A stretch of DNA of 64,000 nt from Pseudacidovorax sp. RU35E (lineage in GTDB: Bacteria; Pseudomonadota; Gammaproteobacteria; Burkholderiales; Burkholderiaceae_C): positions 344,713 through 408,712 of the forward strand of contig NZ_FTMY01000005.1 of NCBI RefSeq assembly GCF_900156165.1, given 5' to 3'. Position numbers and translations under genes: made by a program. Positions 43,851-54,024 of the stretch are shown in pieces. A model generated the notes under the pieces. The model saw only the letters and a list, made by a program, of their open reading frames with translations, was not told where the DNA came from and searched no databases. Numbering within the stretch: the stretch's first letter is position 1; each line of letters opens with the position of its first letter.

Positions 43851-44456
43851 ATGTCCAAGATGCCCAAATCGCCGAAGAAGGAAAAGAGTCCCCTGGTGGC
43901 CGCGTCGCCCGCCGCGTCTGCCGGCACCGTGCCCGACAGAGGCGACGACCGCGTGGCGCCCGAATCTGGCAGCCGCAATGCGCCCATGATCAACATCGGC
44001 ATCGACCGCCAGGACCGCGCGGCCATCGCCGAAGGCCTCTCGCGCGTGCTGGCCGATACGTACACGCTGTACCTCACGACCCACAACTTCCATTGGAACG
44101 TGACTGGGCCGCACTTCAACTCGCTCCACGCCATGTTCATGGCGCAGTACACGGAGCTGTGGAACGCCACCGACGTGATCGCCGAGCGCATCCGCGCCCT
44201 GGGCCACTACGCGCCCGGCTCGTACGCCGAGTTCAGCAAGATTTCCACCGTTCCCGACGTGCCCCAGCAGCCGCCGCGCGCCATGGAGATGGTGCGCATC
44301 CTGGTCAAGGGTCACGAGACCGTATCGCGCATTGCACGCGAGTTCATCCCGGTGGCCGAAGAAGCCGGTGACGATCCGACCGCCGACATGCTGACCGCGC
44401 GCTGCACCGTGCACGACCAGACTGCCTGGATGCTGCGATCGCTCCTGGAAGAGTGA
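43851..44456 (+). CDS. dps: Dps ferritin-like DNA-protection protein with basic N-terminal tail
   Basis: A 201-residue Dps. The ferroxidase ligands have canonical spacing: His81 (HNFHWNV), His93 (SLHAMF), Asp108 and Glu112 (TDVIAERI). The first 45 residues form an extended Lys/Pro/Ala tail ([20 protein letters not shown]), consistent with DNA binding and longer than in E. coli Dps (167 residues in total). AAAGGAA lies upstream of the ATG. The 155-nt gap after oxyR contains a short hairpin GCGTC/GACGC but no clear OxyR box by eye. The stop overlaps the ubiA GTG. Confidence 0.92.
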   Translation: MSKMPKSPKKEKSPLVAASPAASAGTVPDRGDDRVAPESGSRNAPMINIGIDRQDRAAIAEGLSRVLADTYTLYLTTHNFHWNVTGPHFNSLHAMFMAQYTELWNATDVIAERIRALGHYAPGSYAEFSKISTVPDVPQQPPRAMEMVRILVKGHETVSRIAREFIPVAEEAGDDPTADMLTARCTVHDQTAWMLRSLLEE

Positions 44457-45346
44457 GCACCGAAGCCCTGGAGCCGCCCGCCCGCCGCGGGCGGCTTTCG
44501 CTTTATCTGGACCTGATCCGCTGGGACCGGCCTGCCGGCTGGCTGCTGCTGCTGTGGCCCACGCTGGGCGCGCTGTGGTTTGCAGCGGATGGGTTCCCGG
44601 GCTGGCACCTGCTAGCCGTCTTCGTGCTCGGCACCATCCTCATGCGCAGCGCCGGCTGCTGCATCAATGATGTGGCCGACCGCGACTTCGACCGTCACGT
44701 CAAGCGCACGTCCAGGCGGCCCGTCACCAGCGGCGCCGTGTCGGTCAAGGAGGCGCTGGCCCTCGGCGCGGCCCTGGCGCTGGTCGCCTTCGGCCTCGTG
44801 CTGACGACCAATGCGCCAACCATTGCGTGGTCGTTTGCTGCGCTTGCCATCACCTTGGCCTATCCCTTCGCCAAGCGTTTCGTGTCGTTGCCGCAGGCCG
44901 TGCTCGGCGTGGCCTTCAGCGTCGGCATCCCCATGGCCTTCAGTGCGGTACGCGAGGGCGCCGTTCCAGCGATGGCCGCATGGCTGCTGCTGGGCAACCT
45001 GGGCTGGGTGCTGGCCTATGACACCGAATACGCGATGGTCGATCGTGACGACGACCTGCGCATCGGCATCAAGACCTCCGCGATCACCTTCGGCCGCTTC
45101 GACGTGGCGGCCGTGATGGTTTCCTACGGCGTGTTCCTGGTCATCTGGGGTGCGATGGGCTGGCAGGCGGCGTTGGGCTGGCCTTTTGCGATCGGCGTTA
45201 TCGCCGCCATCGCGCAGGCGATCTGGCATTGGCGGCTGATCCGCGGACGCACCCGTGACGGCTGCTTCACGGCTTTCCGCCACAACCATTGGCTGGGCTT
45301 TGCCGTCTTTGCTGGGATCGTCGCCGGCTACCTGGTCCGTTCGTGA
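44453..45346 (+). CDS. ubiA: 4-hydroxybenzoate octaprenyltransferase
   Basis: It attaches the polyprenyl tail to 4-hydroxybenzoate in ubiquinone synthesis, in the inner membrane. The 297-residue chain has about eight helices and both Asp-rich metal motifs, [19 protein letters not shown] and [20 protein letters not shown]. It begins with GTG overlapping the dps stop (GTGA), so it depends on dps translation or at least on its transcript. Confidence 0.94.
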   Translation: MSTEALEPPARRGRLSLYLDLIRWDRPAGWLLLLWPTLGALWFAADGFPGWHLLAVFVLGTILMRSAGCCINDVADRDFDRHVKRTSRRPVTSGAVSVKEALALGAALALVAFGLVLTTNAPTIAWSFAALAITLAYPFAKRFVSLPQAVLGVAFSVGIPMAFSAVREGAVPAMAAWLLLGNLGWVLAYDTEYAMVDRDDDLRIGIKTSAITFGRFDVAAVMVSYGVFLVIWGAMGWQAALGWPFAIGVIAAIAQAIWHWRLIRGRTRDGCFTAFRHNHWLGFAVFAGIVAGYLVRS

Positions 45347-45386
45347 GCCGCGCGGGCCGTCCACAACAACGCCCCAATCCAGGCGC

Positions 45387-45415
45387 TTGACAGTAGGCCA
45401 ACGCCAGCGCACAAT
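45387..45415 (+). promoter_or_regulatory. Sigma-70 promoter of the spc ribosomal operon
   Basis: A consensus TTGACA (45387-45392) is followed by a 17-base spacer and CACAAT (45410-45415). It lies about 180 nt before rplN, and no other start signal fits as well, so the spc operon here has its own strong promoter. Confidence 0.75.
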
Positions 45416-45473
45416 CTCAGGCTTCGCCCTAAAAAGCGAACTCTTTCCGCCCAGACGGACGCGTGCAACGAGC

Positions 45474-45495
45474 AAAAGCGCCTTACGGCTTTTTT
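45474..45495 (+). terminator. Candidate leader attenuator of the spc operon
   Basis: AAAAGC and GCTTTT pair around an eight-base loop and run straight into TTTTTT, about 60 nt after the promoter -10 and 100 nt before rplN. The stem is weak, so partial termination or attenuation is more likely than a full stop. Confidence 0.45.
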
Positions 45496-45596
45496 GTGTG
45501 CGCCGACGACGGGCCCAAGACTGACCGAACAGGTTTCTCGCGCCGGTGCACTGCCGGTCGTCTGGCCTCAACGGTACAAGTTGGGAACTATTAGCA

Positions 45597-45965
45597 ATGA
45601 TCCAGACTGAATCCCGGCTCGAAGTGGCCGACAACACGGGCGCGAAGTCCGTCCTGTGCATCAAGGTGCTCGGCGGCTCCAAGCGTCGCTACGCCAGCGT
45701 CGGCGACGTCATCAAGGTGAGCGTCAAGGAAGCTGCGCCGCGCGGTCGCGTCAAGAAGGGCGAGATCTACAACGCCGTCGTGGTGCGTACCGCCAAAGGT
45801 ATCCGCCGCGGCGACGGCTCGCTCGTCAAGTTCGACGGCAATGCCGCCGTCCTGCTCAACGCCAAGCTGGAGCCGATCGGCACCCGCATCTTCGGACCCG
45901 TGACGCGCGAACTGCGTACCGAGAAGTTCATGAAGATCGTCTCGCTGGCCCCCGAAGTTCTGTAA
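45597..45965 (+). CDS. rplN: 50S ribosomal protein L14
   Basis: A 122-residue L14 ([47 protein letters not shown]) that binds 23S rRNA at the subunit interface. It is the first gene of the spc operon here; no S10-operon genes precede it. The ATG at 45597 is the family start, so the longer frame is ignored. Confidence 0.97.
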   Translation: MIQTESRLEVADNTGAKSVLCIKVLGGSKRRYASVGDVIKVSVKEAAPRGRVKKGEIYNAVVVRTAKGIRRGDGSLVKFDGNAAVLLNAKLEPIGTRIFGPVTRELRTEKFMKIVSLAPEVL

Positions 45966-45978
45966 GAAGGACAACGCC

Positions 45979-46296
45979 ATGAACAAGATTCGCAAGGGCG
46001 ACAAGATCATCGTGATCGCCGGCCGCGACAAGGGCAAGCAAGGTACCGTCAGCCTGCGCGCCGACGAGACGCACGTGATCGTCGAGGGTGTCAACCTCGT
46101 CAAGAAGCACGCCAAGCCGAACCCCATGAAGGGCACGACCGGCGGCATCGTCGAGAAGGCCATGCCCATCCATCAATCCAACGTGGCCATCTTCAATGCC
46201 GCGACCGGCAAGGCCGACCGCGTGGGCATCAAGCTGGTGGACGGCAAGCGCGTGCGCGTCTTCAAGTCCAGCGGCGAAGAAATCAAGGCTGCCTGA
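45979..46296 (+). CDS. rplX: 50S ribosomal protein L24
   Basis: A 105-residue L24 with the KOW motif ([20 protein letters not shown]) near the N terminus. It is an assembly initiator of the large subunit. AGAAGGA precedes its ATG and the gene lies 13 nt after rplN. Confidence 0.97.
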   Translation: MNKIRKGDKIIVIAGRDKGKQGTVSLRADETHVIVEGVNLVKKHAKPNPMKGTTGGIVEKAMPIHQSNVAIFNAATGKADRVGIKLVDGKRVRVFKSSGEEIKAA

Positions 46297-46304
46297 GGTA
46301 CACC

Positions 46305-46844
46305 ATGGCCCGTCTGCAACAACACTACCGCGAAAAGATCGCGAAAGAACTGACCGAGAAGTTCGGCTACAAGTCGCCGATGCAGGTCCCCCGCCTGACC
46401 AAGATCACGCTGAACATGGGCGTGAGCGAGGCCGTGGCTGACAAGAAGGTCATGGACCACGCTGTGGGCGACCTGACCAAGATCGCTGGCCAGAAGCCCG
46501 TCGTGACGAAGGCCAAGAAGGCCATCGCCGGTTTCAAGATCCGCGAAGGCCAGGCCATCGGCTGCATGGTCACCCTGCGTGGCGTGAAGATGTATGAGTT
46601 CCTGGACCGTTTCGTCACCGTGGCCCTGCCCCGCGTGCGTGACTTCCGTGGTATCTCCGGCCGGGCCTTCGACGGCCGCGGCAACTACAACATCGGCGTC
46701 AAGGAACAGATCATCTTCCCCGAGATCGAGTACGACAAGGTGGATGCGCTGCGTGGTCTGAACATCAGCATCACGACGACCGCCAAGACCGACGAAGAAG
46801 CCAAGGCGCTGCTGCAGGGCTTCCGCTTCCCCTTCAAGAACTAA
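46305..46844 (+). CDS. rplE: 50S ribosomal protein L5
   Basis: A 179-residue L5 that binds 5S rRNA ([55 protein letters not shown]). Its length and motif order are standard. It lies 8 nt after rplX. Confidence 0.97.
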   Translation: MARLQQHYREKIAKELTEKFGYKSPMQVPRLTKITLNMGVSEAVADKKVMDHAVGDLTKIAGQKPVVTKAKKAIAGFKIREGQAIGCMVTLRGVKMYEFLDRFVTVALPRVRDFRGISGRAFDGRGNYNIGVKEQIIFPEIEYDKVDALRGLNISITTTAKTDEEAKALLQGFRFPFKN

Positions 46845-46854
46845 AGGTGACCCT

Positions 46855-47160
46855 GTGGCAAAAGTTGCTTTGATCCAGCGCGAACTCAAGCGCGACAAGC
46901 TGGCCGCCAAGTACGCCAAGAAGTACGACGAACTGAAGGCGACCGCCAACGACGCGAAGAAGAGCGACGAAGAGCGTGCCGCCGCCCGCCTGGCGCTGCA
47001 GAAGCTGCCGCGCAATGCGAACCCCACCCGCCAGCGCAACCGCTGCGAAATCACTGGCCGCCCCCGTGGCACCTTCCGCCAGTTCGGTCTGGCCCGTGCC
47101 AAGGTCCGCGAACTCGCCTTCGATGGCGAGATCCCCGGCGTCACCAAGGCCAGCTGGTAA
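46855..47160 (+). CDS. rpsN: 30S ribosomal protein S14
   Basis: A 101-residue S14 of the long, zinc-free type: the C-terminal [33 protein letters not shown] lacks the CxxC pairs of the short form. It starts with GTG and lies 10 nt after rplE. Confidence 0.96.
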   Translation: MAKVALIQRELKRDKLAAKYAKKYDELKATANDAKKSDEERAAARLALQKLPRNANPTRQRNRCEITGRPRGTFRQFGLARAKVRELAFDGEIPGVTKASW

Positions 47161-47180
47161 GCCAGGCAGGAGCAAGAAAC

Positions 47181-47576
47181 ATGAGCATGAGTGATCCCAT
47201 CGCCGACCTGCTGACGCGCATCCGCAATGCGCAGATGGTCGCGAAGCCCACCGTGTCGGTCCCGTCTTCCAAGGTGAAGATCGCGATCGCCCAGGTGCTG
47301 AAGGACGAGGGCTACATCGACGGCTTCCAGGTCAAGACGGAAGACGGCAAGACGAACCTCGAGATTTCGCTGAAGTACTACGCCGGTCGTCCGGTGATCG
47401 AGCGCATCGAGCGTGTGAGCCGCCCTGGCCTGCGCGTCTACAAGGGTGCCGGCGCGATCCCCAAGGTCCAGAACGGTCTGGGCGTGGCCATCGTCACCAC
47501 CCCGCAAGGCGTGATGACCGACCGCAAGGCCCGTGCAAACGGCGTCGGCGGCGAAGTGCTGTGCTACGTGGCCTAA
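47181..47576 (+). CDS. rpsH: 30S ribosomal protein S8
   Basis: A 131-residue S8 ([38 protein letters not shown]). In E. coli S8 is the translational repressor of this operon. AGGAGCAAG precedes the ATG. Confidence 0.97.
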   Translation: MSMSDPIADLLTRIRNAQMVAKPTVSVPSSKVKIAIAQVLKDEGYIDGFQVKTEDGKTNLEISLKYYAGRPVIERIERVSRPGLRVYKGAGAIPKVQNGLGVAIVTTPQGVMTDRKARANGVGGEVLCYVA

Positions 47577-47593
47577 GACGGAGGAACTGAACA

Positions 47594-48127
47594 ATGTCCC
47601 GAGTCGGAAAAATGCCGATCACCGTTCCCGCAGGCGTGGACGTGCAGATCAAGGGCGATCAGATCAGCGTCAAGGGCGCTGGTGGCCAACTGTCCATCCC
47701 CGCCAACGCGCTGGTGAAGGCGTCTGCCAATGACGGCAAGCTGACCTTCGCGCCCGTCGACGAGTCGCGCGAAGCGAACGCGATGAGCGGCACCGTGCGG
47801 CAGCTGGTCAACAACATGGTGCTGGGTGTGAGCAAGGGCTTCGAGAAGAAGCTGACGCTCGTGGGCGTGGGCTACAAGGCCGCTGCCCAGGGCACCAAGC
47901 TCAACCTGGCCGTGGGCTACTCGCACCCGGTCAACATCGAGATGCCTGCCGGCATCACCGTCGCCACCCCCACCCCCACGGAAATCGTGATCAAGGGTGC
48001 CGATCGCCAACGCGTCGGCCAGGTGGCTGCCGAGATCCGCGCGGTCCGCTCTCCCGAGCCCTACAAGGGCAAGGGCATCCGCTATGCGGACGAGAAGATC
48101 GTGATCAAGGAAACGAAGAAGAAGTAA
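47594..48127 (+). CDS. rplF: 50S ribosomal protein L6
   Basis: A 177-residue L6 with two duplicated domains ([36 protein letters not shown] at the C terminus). It occupies its normal place between rpsH and rplR. Confidence 0.97.
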   Translation: MSRVGKMPITVPAGVDVQIKGDQISVKGAGGQLSIPANALVKASANDGKLTFAPVDESREANAMSGTVRQLVNNMVLGVSKGFEKKLTLVGVGYKAAAQGTKLNLAVGYSHPVNIEMPAGITVATPTPTEIVIKGADRQRVGQVAAEIRAVRSPEPYKGKGIRYADEKIVIKETKKK

Positions 48128-48135
48128 GAGGCCGC

Positions 48136-48504
48136 ATGATGTTGACCAAAAAGGAACAGCGCCTGCGCCGCGCCCGCCAGACCCGCATCCGCATTGCCAC
48201 GCAAGGCGTCGCGCGTCTGATGGTGAACCGCACCAACCTGCACATCTACGCCACCGTCATCTCTGGCGACGGGGCCAAGGTGCTGGCCACGGCCTCCACG
48301 GCCGAAGCCGAAGTGCGCGCTTCGCTCGGTGGTGCTGGCAAGGGTGGCAATGCCGCCGCTGCCACCATCATTGGCAAGCGCATCGCCGAGAAGGCCAAGG
48401 CCGCCGGCGTCGAGAAGGTGGCCTTCGACCGTGCAGGCTTTGCCTACCACGGCCGTGTCAAGGCTCTCGCCGAAGCCGCCCGCGAGGCCGGCCTGCAGTT
48501 CTAA
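48136..48504 (+). CDS. rplR: 50S ribosomal protein L18
   Basis: A roughly 122-residue L18 that binds 5S rRNA ([40 protein letters not shown]). Two adjacent ATG codons (48136 and 48139) leave one residue of doubt at the start. Confidence 0.96.
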   Translation: MMLTKKEQRLRRARQTRIRIATQGVARLMVNRTNLHIYATVISGDGAKVLATASTAEAEVRASLGGAGKGGNAAAATIIGKRIAEKAKAAGVEKVAFDRAGFAYHGRVKALAEAAREAGLQF

Positions 48505-48530
48505 GCGCCCGCGCAGAACAGGAATTCAAG

Positions 48531-49049
48531 ATGGCAAAGATTCAGGCAAGAACGCAGAACGAAGGTCCCGAGGACGGTCTGCGCGAGAAGATGATCGCGA
48601 TCAACCGCGTCACCAAGGTGGTGAAGGGTGGTCGTATCCTGGGTTTCGCGGCGCTCACCGTCGTCGGTGACGGCGACGGCCGCGTCGGCATGGGCAAGGG
48701 CAAGTCGAAGGAAGTGCCCGCCGCCGTGCAGAAGGCGATGGAAGAAGCCCGCCGCAACCTCATGAAGGTGTCGATCAAGAACGGCACCCTGCACCATGAA
48801 GTGACCGGCCACCACGGCGCCTCCACCGTGATGATGTCCCCGGCCCCCAAGGGTACCGGCATCATCGCCGGCGGTCCGATGCGTGCCGTGTTCGAAGTCA
48901 TGGGCATTACCGACGTCGTGGCCAAGAGCCATGGCTCGTCGAACCCCTACAACATGGTTCGCGCCACGCTCGACGCGCTGAAGAACTCGACCACCGCCTC
49001 GCAAGTCGCTGCCAAGCGCGGCCTGACGGTTGAAGAGATCTTCGCCTGA
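48531..49049 (+). CDS. rpsE: 30S ribosomal protein S5
   Basis: A 172-residue S5 ([26 protein letters not shown]-type loop [40 protein letters not shown]) important for decoding fidelity. It lies 26 nt after rplR. Confidence 0.97.
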   Translation: MAKIQARTQNEGPEDGLREKMIAINRVTKVVKGGRILGFAALTVVGDGDGRVGMGKGKSKEVPAAVQKAMEEARRNLMKVSIKNGTLHHEVTGHHGASTVMMSPAPKGTGIIAGGPMRAVFEVMGITDVVAKSHGSSNPYNMVRATLDALKNSTTASQVAAKRGLTVEEIFA

Positions 49050-49063
49050 GCAGGAGAGACGCA

Positions 49064-49249
49064 ATGACGACGCAACAACAGACCGTGAAGGTCCAGCTGG
49101 TTCGCAGCCCCATCGGCACGAAGCAGTCGCACCGCGCCACCGTGCGTGGCCTGGGCCTGCGCAAGCTCAACAGCGTGAGCGAGCTGCAGGACACGCCCGC
49201 CGTGCGCGGCATGATCAACAAGATCGCCTACCTGGTGAAGGTGCTCTGA
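49064..49249 (+). CDS. rpmD: 50S ribosomal protein L30
   Basis: A 61-residue L30 ([40 protein letters not shown]). It ends one base before the ATG of rplO. Confidence 0.95.
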   Translation: MTTQQQTVKVQLVRSPIGTKQSHRATVRGLGLRKLNSVSELQDTPAVRGMINKIAYLVKVL

Positions 49250-49250
49250 C

Positions 49251-49682
49251 ATGGAACTCAACAGCATCAAGCCCGCAGCGGGCGCGAAGCACGCCAAGCG
49301 CCGTGTCGGCCGTGGCATCGGCTCTGGCCTGGGCAAGACCGCAGGTCGTGGCCACAAGGGTCAAAAGTCGCGTGCCGGTGGCTTCCACAAGGTTGGTTTC
49401 GAAGGCGGCCAGATGCCGCTGCAGCGTCGCCTGCCGAAGCGCGGCTTCAAGTCGGCTTCGCTGAAGTTCAACGCCGAGGTCACCCTCGCAGCGCTGGAGC
49501 AGCTGGGCCTGGCCGAAGTCGATGTCCTGGCACTGAAGCAAGCCGGCCTCGTGGGCCAGCTCGCCAAGGTGGTGAAGGTCATCAAGGCCGGTGAACTGAC
49601 GAAGGCCGTCAAGCTGACCGGCGTCGGCGCGACCGCAGGTGCCAAGGCAGCCATCGAGGCTGCCGGCGGCTCCGTCGCCTGA
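49251..49682 (+). CDS. rplO: 50S ribosomal protein L15
   Basis: A 143-residue L15 ([42 protein letters not shown]). It starts one base after the rpmD stop and shows the expected Gly/Arg/Lys-rich N terminus. Confidence 0.97.
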   Translation: MELNSIKPAAGAKHAKRRVGRGIGSGLGKTAGRGHKGQKSRAGGFHKVGFEGGQMPLQRRLPKRGFKSASLKFNAEVTLAALEQLGLAEVDVLALKQAGLVGQLAKVVKVIKAGELTKAVKLTGVGATAGAKAAIEAAGGSVA

Positions 49683-49708
49683 TCCTGACGCGAAAGCAAG
49701 GCAGCACA

Positions 49709-51028
49709 GTGGCAACCAACGCGGCAACGCTCGCGAAGACCGGCAAGTTCGGCGACCTGCGTCGCCGGCTGGTCTTTCTGCTGCTCGCCCTCGTGGTGTA
49801 CCGCATCGGCGCGCACATTCCCGTTCCCGGCATCAACCCGGATCAGCTGGCTCAGCTGTTCCAGGGCCAGCAGGGCGGGATCCTGAGCCTGTTCAACATG
49901 TTCTCGGGCGGTGCGCTGTCGCGCTTCACGGTCTTCGCGCTGGGGATCATGCCGTACATCTCGGCGTCGATCATCATGCAGCTGATGACCTATGTCCTTC
50001 CGTCCTTCGAGCAATTGAAGAAGGAAGGCGAGGCCGGCCGCCGCAAGATCACGCAGTACACCCGCTATGGCGCGCTGGGTCTGGCCCTGTTCCAGTCCTT
50101 CAGCATCGCCGTCGCGCTCGAGGCCTCTCCCGGCCTGGTGGTGGCGCCTGGTTTCGGCTTCCGGTTCACCGCGATGGTGAGCCTGACGGCTGGCTCCATG
50201 TTCCTCATGTGGCTGGGTGAGCAGATCACCGAGCGCGGCCTTGGCAACGGCATCTCGATCATCATCTTCGCCGGTATTGCCGCGGGCCTGCCCAACGCGA
50301 TCGGTGGGTTGCTCGAGCTGGTGCGTACCGGCGCCATGAGCGTGATCGTGGCCCTGTTCATCGTGGCCTTGGTCGTGCTGGTCACCTACTTCGTGGTGTT
50401 CGTCGAACGCGGACAGCGCAAGATCCTGGTGAACTACGCGCGCCGTCAGGTGGGCAACAAGGTCTATGGTGGACAGGCTTCGCACCTGCCGCTGAAGCTG
50501 AACATGGCTGGCGTGATCCCTCCGATCTTCGCCTCGTCCATCATCCTGCTGCCCGCGACGGTGGTGGGCTGGTTCAGCACTGGCGACAGCATGCGCTGGC
50601 TCAAGGACATCGCTTCGGCGCTGGCCCCGGGGCAGCCGATCTACACGCTGCTGTACGCAGCAGCGATCGTGTTCTTCTGCTTCTTCTATACGGCACTCGT
50701 GTTCAACAGCCGCGAGACGGCCGACAACCTGAAGAAGAGCGGTGCGTTCATCCCCGGGATCCGTCCTGGTGACCAGACCGCCCGCTACATCGACAAGATC
50801 CTGCTGCGTCTGACGCTGGCCGGCGCGGTGTACATCACCTTCGTCTGCCTGCTGCCGGAATTCCTGATCCTGAAGTACAACGTGCCGTTCTATTTCGGCG
50901 GCACCTCGTTGCTGATCCTGGTGGTCGTGACGATGGACTTCATGGCCCAGGTGCAGAACTACCTGATGTCGCAGCAGTATGAATCGCTGCTCAAGAAGGC
51001 CAACTTCAAGACGACGTTGGGTGGTTGA
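49709..51028 (+). CDS. secY: Protein translocase subunit SecY
   Basis: The 439-residue pore subunit of the Sec translocon, with ten membrane helices, the plug region after helix one ([20 protein letters not shown]), [21 protein letters not shown] and the conserved cytoplasmic loop [15 protein letters not shown]. It starts with GTG. No infA follows, unlike the usual secY-infA-rpmJ order. Confidence 0.97.
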   Translation: MATNAATLAKTGKFGDLRRRLVFLLLALVVYRIGAHIPVPGINPDQLAQLFQGQQGGILSLFNMFSGGALSRFTVFALGIMPYISASIIMQLMTYVLPSFEQLKKEGEAGRRKITQYTRYGALGLALFQSFSIAVALEASPGLVVAPGFGFRFTAMVSLTAGSMFLMWLGEQITERGLGNGISIIIFAGIAAGLPNAIGGLLELVRTGAMSVIVALFIVALVVLVTYFVVFVERGQRKILVNYARRQVGNKVYGGQASHLPLKLNMAGVIPPIFASSIILLPATVVGWFSTGDSMRWLKDIASALAPGQPIYTLLYAAAIVFFCFFYTALVFNSRETADNLKKSGAFIPGIRPGDQTARYIDKILLRLTLAGAVYITFVCLLPEFLILKYNVPFYFGGTSLLILVVVTMDFMAQVQNYLMSQQYESLLKKANFKTTLGG

Positions 51029-51125
51029 ACGCAAGGTCGAGTGAACGCCCGCCGCGACGAGCCGGGCACGCATATCGTGTTTCGGGCGTCCTAGGGTCGC
51101 CACACTAAGAGTTAGGAGAAATGAA

Positions 51126-51239
51126 ATGAGAGTTTCGGCATCGGTCAAGCCCATCTGCCGCAATTGCAAGGTCATCCGCCGCAAGGGTGTGGTGCGCGTG
51201 ATCTGCACCGACCCGCGCCATAAGCAGCGCCAGGGTTGA
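51126..51239 (+). CDS. rpmJ: 50S ribosomal protein L36
   Basis: A 37-residue L36, [20 protein letters not shown] followed by [17 protein letters not shown], of the zinc-binding type with Cys11, Cys14, Cys27 and His32. TTAGGAGAAATGAA precedes the ATG at 51126; the ATG at 51121 is followed by a stop after two codons. The gene was found by reading the sequence between secY and rpsM. Confidence 0.96.
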   Translation: MRVSASVKPICRNCKVIRRKGVVRVICTDPRHKQRQG

Positions 51240-51262
51240 TTCGAGAGTTCTAGAGGACGCAC

Positions 51263-51628
51263 ATGGCACGTATTGCTGGCATCAACATCCCGCCGCACAA
51301 GCACGCCGAGATCGGCCTGACGGCAATCTTCGGCATCGGCCGTACCCGCGCTCGCAAGATCTGCGAAGCCTGCGGCATCGACTACGCCAAGAAGATCAAG
51401 GACCTGACGGACGCTGATCTCGAGAAGATCCGCGACCAGATCGCCCAATTCACGATTGAGGGTGACCTGCGTCGTGAAACCACGATGAACATCAAGCGCC
51501 TGATGGACATCGGCTGCTACCGCGGCTTCCGCCATCGTCGCGGCCTGCCGATGCGTGGTCAGCGCACGCGCACCAACGCCCGTACCCGCAAGGGTCCGCG
51601 CAAGGCTGCCCAGGCCCTGAAGAAGTAA
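51263..51628 (+). CDS. rpsM: 30S ribosomal protein S13
   Basis: A 121-residue S13 ([40 protein letters not shown]). It opens the alpha operon block (rpsM, rpsK, rpsD, rpoA, rplQ). Confidence 0.97.
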   Translation: MARIAGINIPPHKHAEIGLTAIFGIGRTRARKICEACGIDYAKKIKDLTDADLEKIRDQIAQFTIEGDLRRETTMNIKRLMDIGCYRGFRHRRGLPMRGQRTRTNARTRKGPRKAAQALKK

Positions 51629-51640
51629 AGAGAGAACAGC

Positions 51641-52045
51641 ATGGCTAAAGCTCCTGCCAACAACGCCGCACAGCGTGTGCGCAAGAAGGTCCGCAAGAAC
51701 GTTGCGGACGGCATTGCGCACGTGCATGCGTCGTTCAACAACACGATCATCACCATCACCGACCGCCAGGGCAACGCACTGTCCTGGGCTTCCTCGGGTG
51801 GCCAGGGCTTCAAGGGTTCGCGCAAGTCGACGCCCTTCGCTGCCCAGGTGGCTTCCGAAGTGGCCGGCCGCGCCGCTGTCGAACAAGGCATCAAGAACCT
51901 GGACGTCGAGATCAAGGGCCCCGGCCCGGGTCGCGAGTCCTCGGTGCGCGCACTGGCTGCGCTGGGCATCCGCATCACGTCGATCTCCGATGTGACCCCG
52001 GTGCCCCACAACGGCTGCCGTCCCCAGAAGCGTCGTCGCATCTGA
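51641..52045 (+). CDS. rpsK: 30S ribosomal protein S11
   Basis: A 134-residue S11 ([53 protein letters not shown]). A terminator-like hairpin follows its stop. Confidence 0.97.
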   Translation: MAKAPANNAAQRVRKKVRKNVADGIAHVHASFNNTIITITDRQGNALSWASSGGQGFKGSRKSTPFAAQVASEVAGRAAVEQGIKNLDVEIKGPGPGRESSVRALAALGIRITSISDVTPVPHNGCRPQKRRRI

Positions 52046-52058
52046 GGTGAGGCCGCCT

Positions 52059-52092
52059 GCGCAGTCCGCCTCCGGGCGGTCTGCGCGTTTTT
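52059..52092 (+). terminator. Terminator-like hairpin between rpsK and rpsD
   Basis: GCGCAG-T-CCGCC pairs with GGCGG-T-CTGCGC around a TCCG tetraloop (one T/T mismatch) and is followed by GTTTTT. It has all the features of an intrinsic terminator yet sits inside the alpha operon, so it probably gives partial termination. Confidence 0.65.
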
Positions 52093-52188
52093 GCGCTCTC
52101 GCTTTTCACAAGCCCACCGCCATCGACCGAAACGACTGATGGCTCCCGCGGCAGCCATGCCCGCGGCAGAAACCACAAGGAAAATACC

Positions 52189-52812
52189 GTGGCACGTTAC
52201 CTCGGCCCCAAGGCCAAACTTTCCCGCCGTGAAGGCACCGACCTGTTCCTGAAGAGCGCCCGCCGCTCCATCGCGGACAAGGCGAAGTTCGACTCCAAGC
52301 CTGGCCAGCACGGCCGTACCTCGGGTCAGCGCACCTCCGACTTCGGTCTGCAACTGCGCGAGAAGCAGAAGGTCAAGCGCATGTACGGCGTGCTCGAGAA
52401 GCAGTTCCGCCGCTACTTCGCCGAAGCCGACCGCCGCAAGGGCAACACCGGCGCCAACCTGCTGTCGCTGCTCGAGTGCCGTCTGGACAACGTCGTCTAC
52501 CGCATGGGCTTCGGTTCGACCCGTGCCGAAGCGCGCCAGCTGGTCTCGCACAAGGCAATCACGGTCAACGGCCAGTCGGTCAACATCCCGTCCTACCTGG
52601 TCAAGGCTGGTGACGTCGTCGCTGTTCGCGAAAAGTCCAAGAAGCAGGCGCGCATCATCGAGGCGCTGCAACTGGCCCAACAAGTCGGCATTCCCGGCTG
52701 GGTTGAGGTGAGCATCGACAAGGCCGAAGGTACCTTCAAGAAGGCCCCGGACCGCGACGAATTCGGCGCCGACATCAACGAATCGCTGATCGTCGAACTC
52801 TACTCGCGTTAA
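52189..52812 (+). CDS. rpsD: 30S ribosomal protein S4
   Basis: A 207-residue S4 ([34 protein letters not shown] S4 fold as [40 protein letters not shown]). It starts with GTG after CAAGGAAAA. In E. coli S4 represses the alpha operon. Confidence 0.97.
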   Translation: MARYLGPKAKLSRREGTDLFLKSARRSIADKAKFDSKPGQHGRTSGQRTSDFGLQLREKQKVKRMYGVLEKQFRRYFAEADRRKGNTGANLLSLLECRLDNVVYRMGFGSTRAEARQLVSHKAITVNGQSVNIPSYLVKAGDVVAVREKSKKQARIIEALQLAQQVGIPGWVEVSIDKAEGTFKKAPDRDEFGADINESLIVELYSR

Positions 52813-52871
52813 AGCGAGACCCAGAGGTGACCGGTGGTGCTGCCGCGCGGCACCACCCTTGAATGATTTTG

Positions 52872-52936
52872 TACCCCCTCGAAGGCATTCGAGGCGGGCA
52901 CTTCACCAGCCTTACCGGTGTAACGAGCCGGGGGTA
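52872..52936 (+). promoter_or_regulatory. Structured rpoA leader RNA
   Basis: TACCCCC (52872-52878) can pair with GGGGGTA (52930-52936), enclosing the competing perfect hairpin CTCGAA-GGCA-TTCGAG (52878-52893) and a CACC/GGTG pair. The closing stem ends 17 nt before the rpoA ATG, so folding would affect access to its ribosome site (GAGAGGAAG). A separate GGTGGTGC/GCACCACC hairpin precedes it near 52832-52857. Confidence 0.5.
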
Positions 52937-52952
52937 TTGAGAGGAAGTCCGC

Positions 52953-53945
52953 ATGCAAACCACCCTGCTGAAACCCAAGACCATCCAGGTCGAGCAACTG
53001 GCCGCCAACAAGGCGAAGGTCACGCTCGAGCCTTTCGAGCGTGGCTATGGCCACACGCTCGGCAACGCGCTGCGTCGCGTTCTGCTGTCGTCGATGGTGG
53101 GGTATGCAGCCACGGAAGTGACGATCGCCGGCGTGCTGCACGAGTACTCGTCGATCGACGGCGTCCAGGAAGACGTCGTGAACATCCTGCTCAACCTCAA
53201 GGGCGTGGTGTTCAAGCTGCACAACCGCGACGAAGTCACGCTGAGCCTGCGCAAGGAAGGCGAAGGCCCGGTCACGGCCGCCGACATCCAGACGCCGCAC
53301 GACGTCGAGATCATCAACCCCGAGCATGTCATCGCCCACCTGTCGCAAGGCGGCAAGCTGGACATGCAGATCAAGGTCGAGAAGGGGCGCGGCTATGTCC
53401 CCGGCACGATGCGCCGTTACGCGGACGAGCCGACCAAGTCGATCGGCCGCATCGTCCTCGACGCTTCGTTCTCGCCTGTCAAGCGCGTGAGCTACACCGT
53501 CGAGAGCGCCCGCGTCGAGCAGCGTACCGACCTGGACAAGCTCCTCGTCGAGATCGAGACCAACGGTGCGATCACCGCCGAAGACGCCGTGCGTGCCTCG
53601 GCCAAGATCCTGGTCGAGCAGCTGGCCGTGTTCGCGCAGCTGGAAGGCGGCGAGCTGACTGGCATGTTCGAGCAGCCTGCCCAGCGCAGCGCCCAGCAGT
53701 TCGACCCGATCCTGCTGCGCCCCGTCGATGAGCTGGAACTGACCGTGCGTTCGGCGAACTGCCTGAAGGCCGAGAACATCTACTACATCGGCGATCTGAT
53801 CCAGCGCACCGAGAACGAGCTGCTCAAGACCCCGAACCTGGGTCGCAAGTCGCTCAACGAAATCAAGGAAGTCCTCGCTTCGCGCGGTCTGACCCTTGGC
53901 ATGAAGCTCGAAAGCTGGCCACCGGCCGGCCTAGACAAGCGCTGA
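52953..53945 (+). CDS. rpoA: RNA polymerase alpha subunit
   Basis: The 330-residue alpha subunit: an N-terminal dimerisation domain ([40 protein letters not shown]), a linker, and a C-terminal domain with [20 protein letters not shown] and [20 protein letters not shown] that binds UP elements and activators. The start at 52953 is standard. Confidence 0.98.
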   Translation: MQTTLLKPKTIQVEQLAANKAKVTLEPFERGYGHTLGNALRRVLLSSMVGYAATEVTIAGVLHEYSSIDGVQEDVVNILLNLKGVVFKLHNRDEVTLSLRKEGEGPVTAADIQTPHDVEIINPEHVIAHLSQGGKLDMQIKVEKGRGYVPGTMRRYADEPTKSIGRIVLDASFSPVKRVSYTVESARVEQRTDLDKLLVEIETNGAITAEDAVRASAKILVEQLAVFAQLEGGELTGMFEQPAQRSAQQFDPILLRPVDELELTVRSANCLKAENIYYIGDLIQRTENELLKTPNLGRKSLNEIKEVLASRGLTLGMKLESWPPAGLDKR

Positions 53946-54024
53946 GAAGTCCTCGGGCTTCTCGCTCCACGGGGCAGTACCTGATCCGGCTGCCCCGATC
54001 AACTAAAGTCAAAAGGAAATCACC

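Noticed and set aside
49361..52009. 882-codon minus-strand ORF across rplO-secY-rpsK
   Set aside because: It is antisense to ribosomal protein genes of unambiguous identity, with low-complexity His/Arg/Gln composition typical of a shadow frame.
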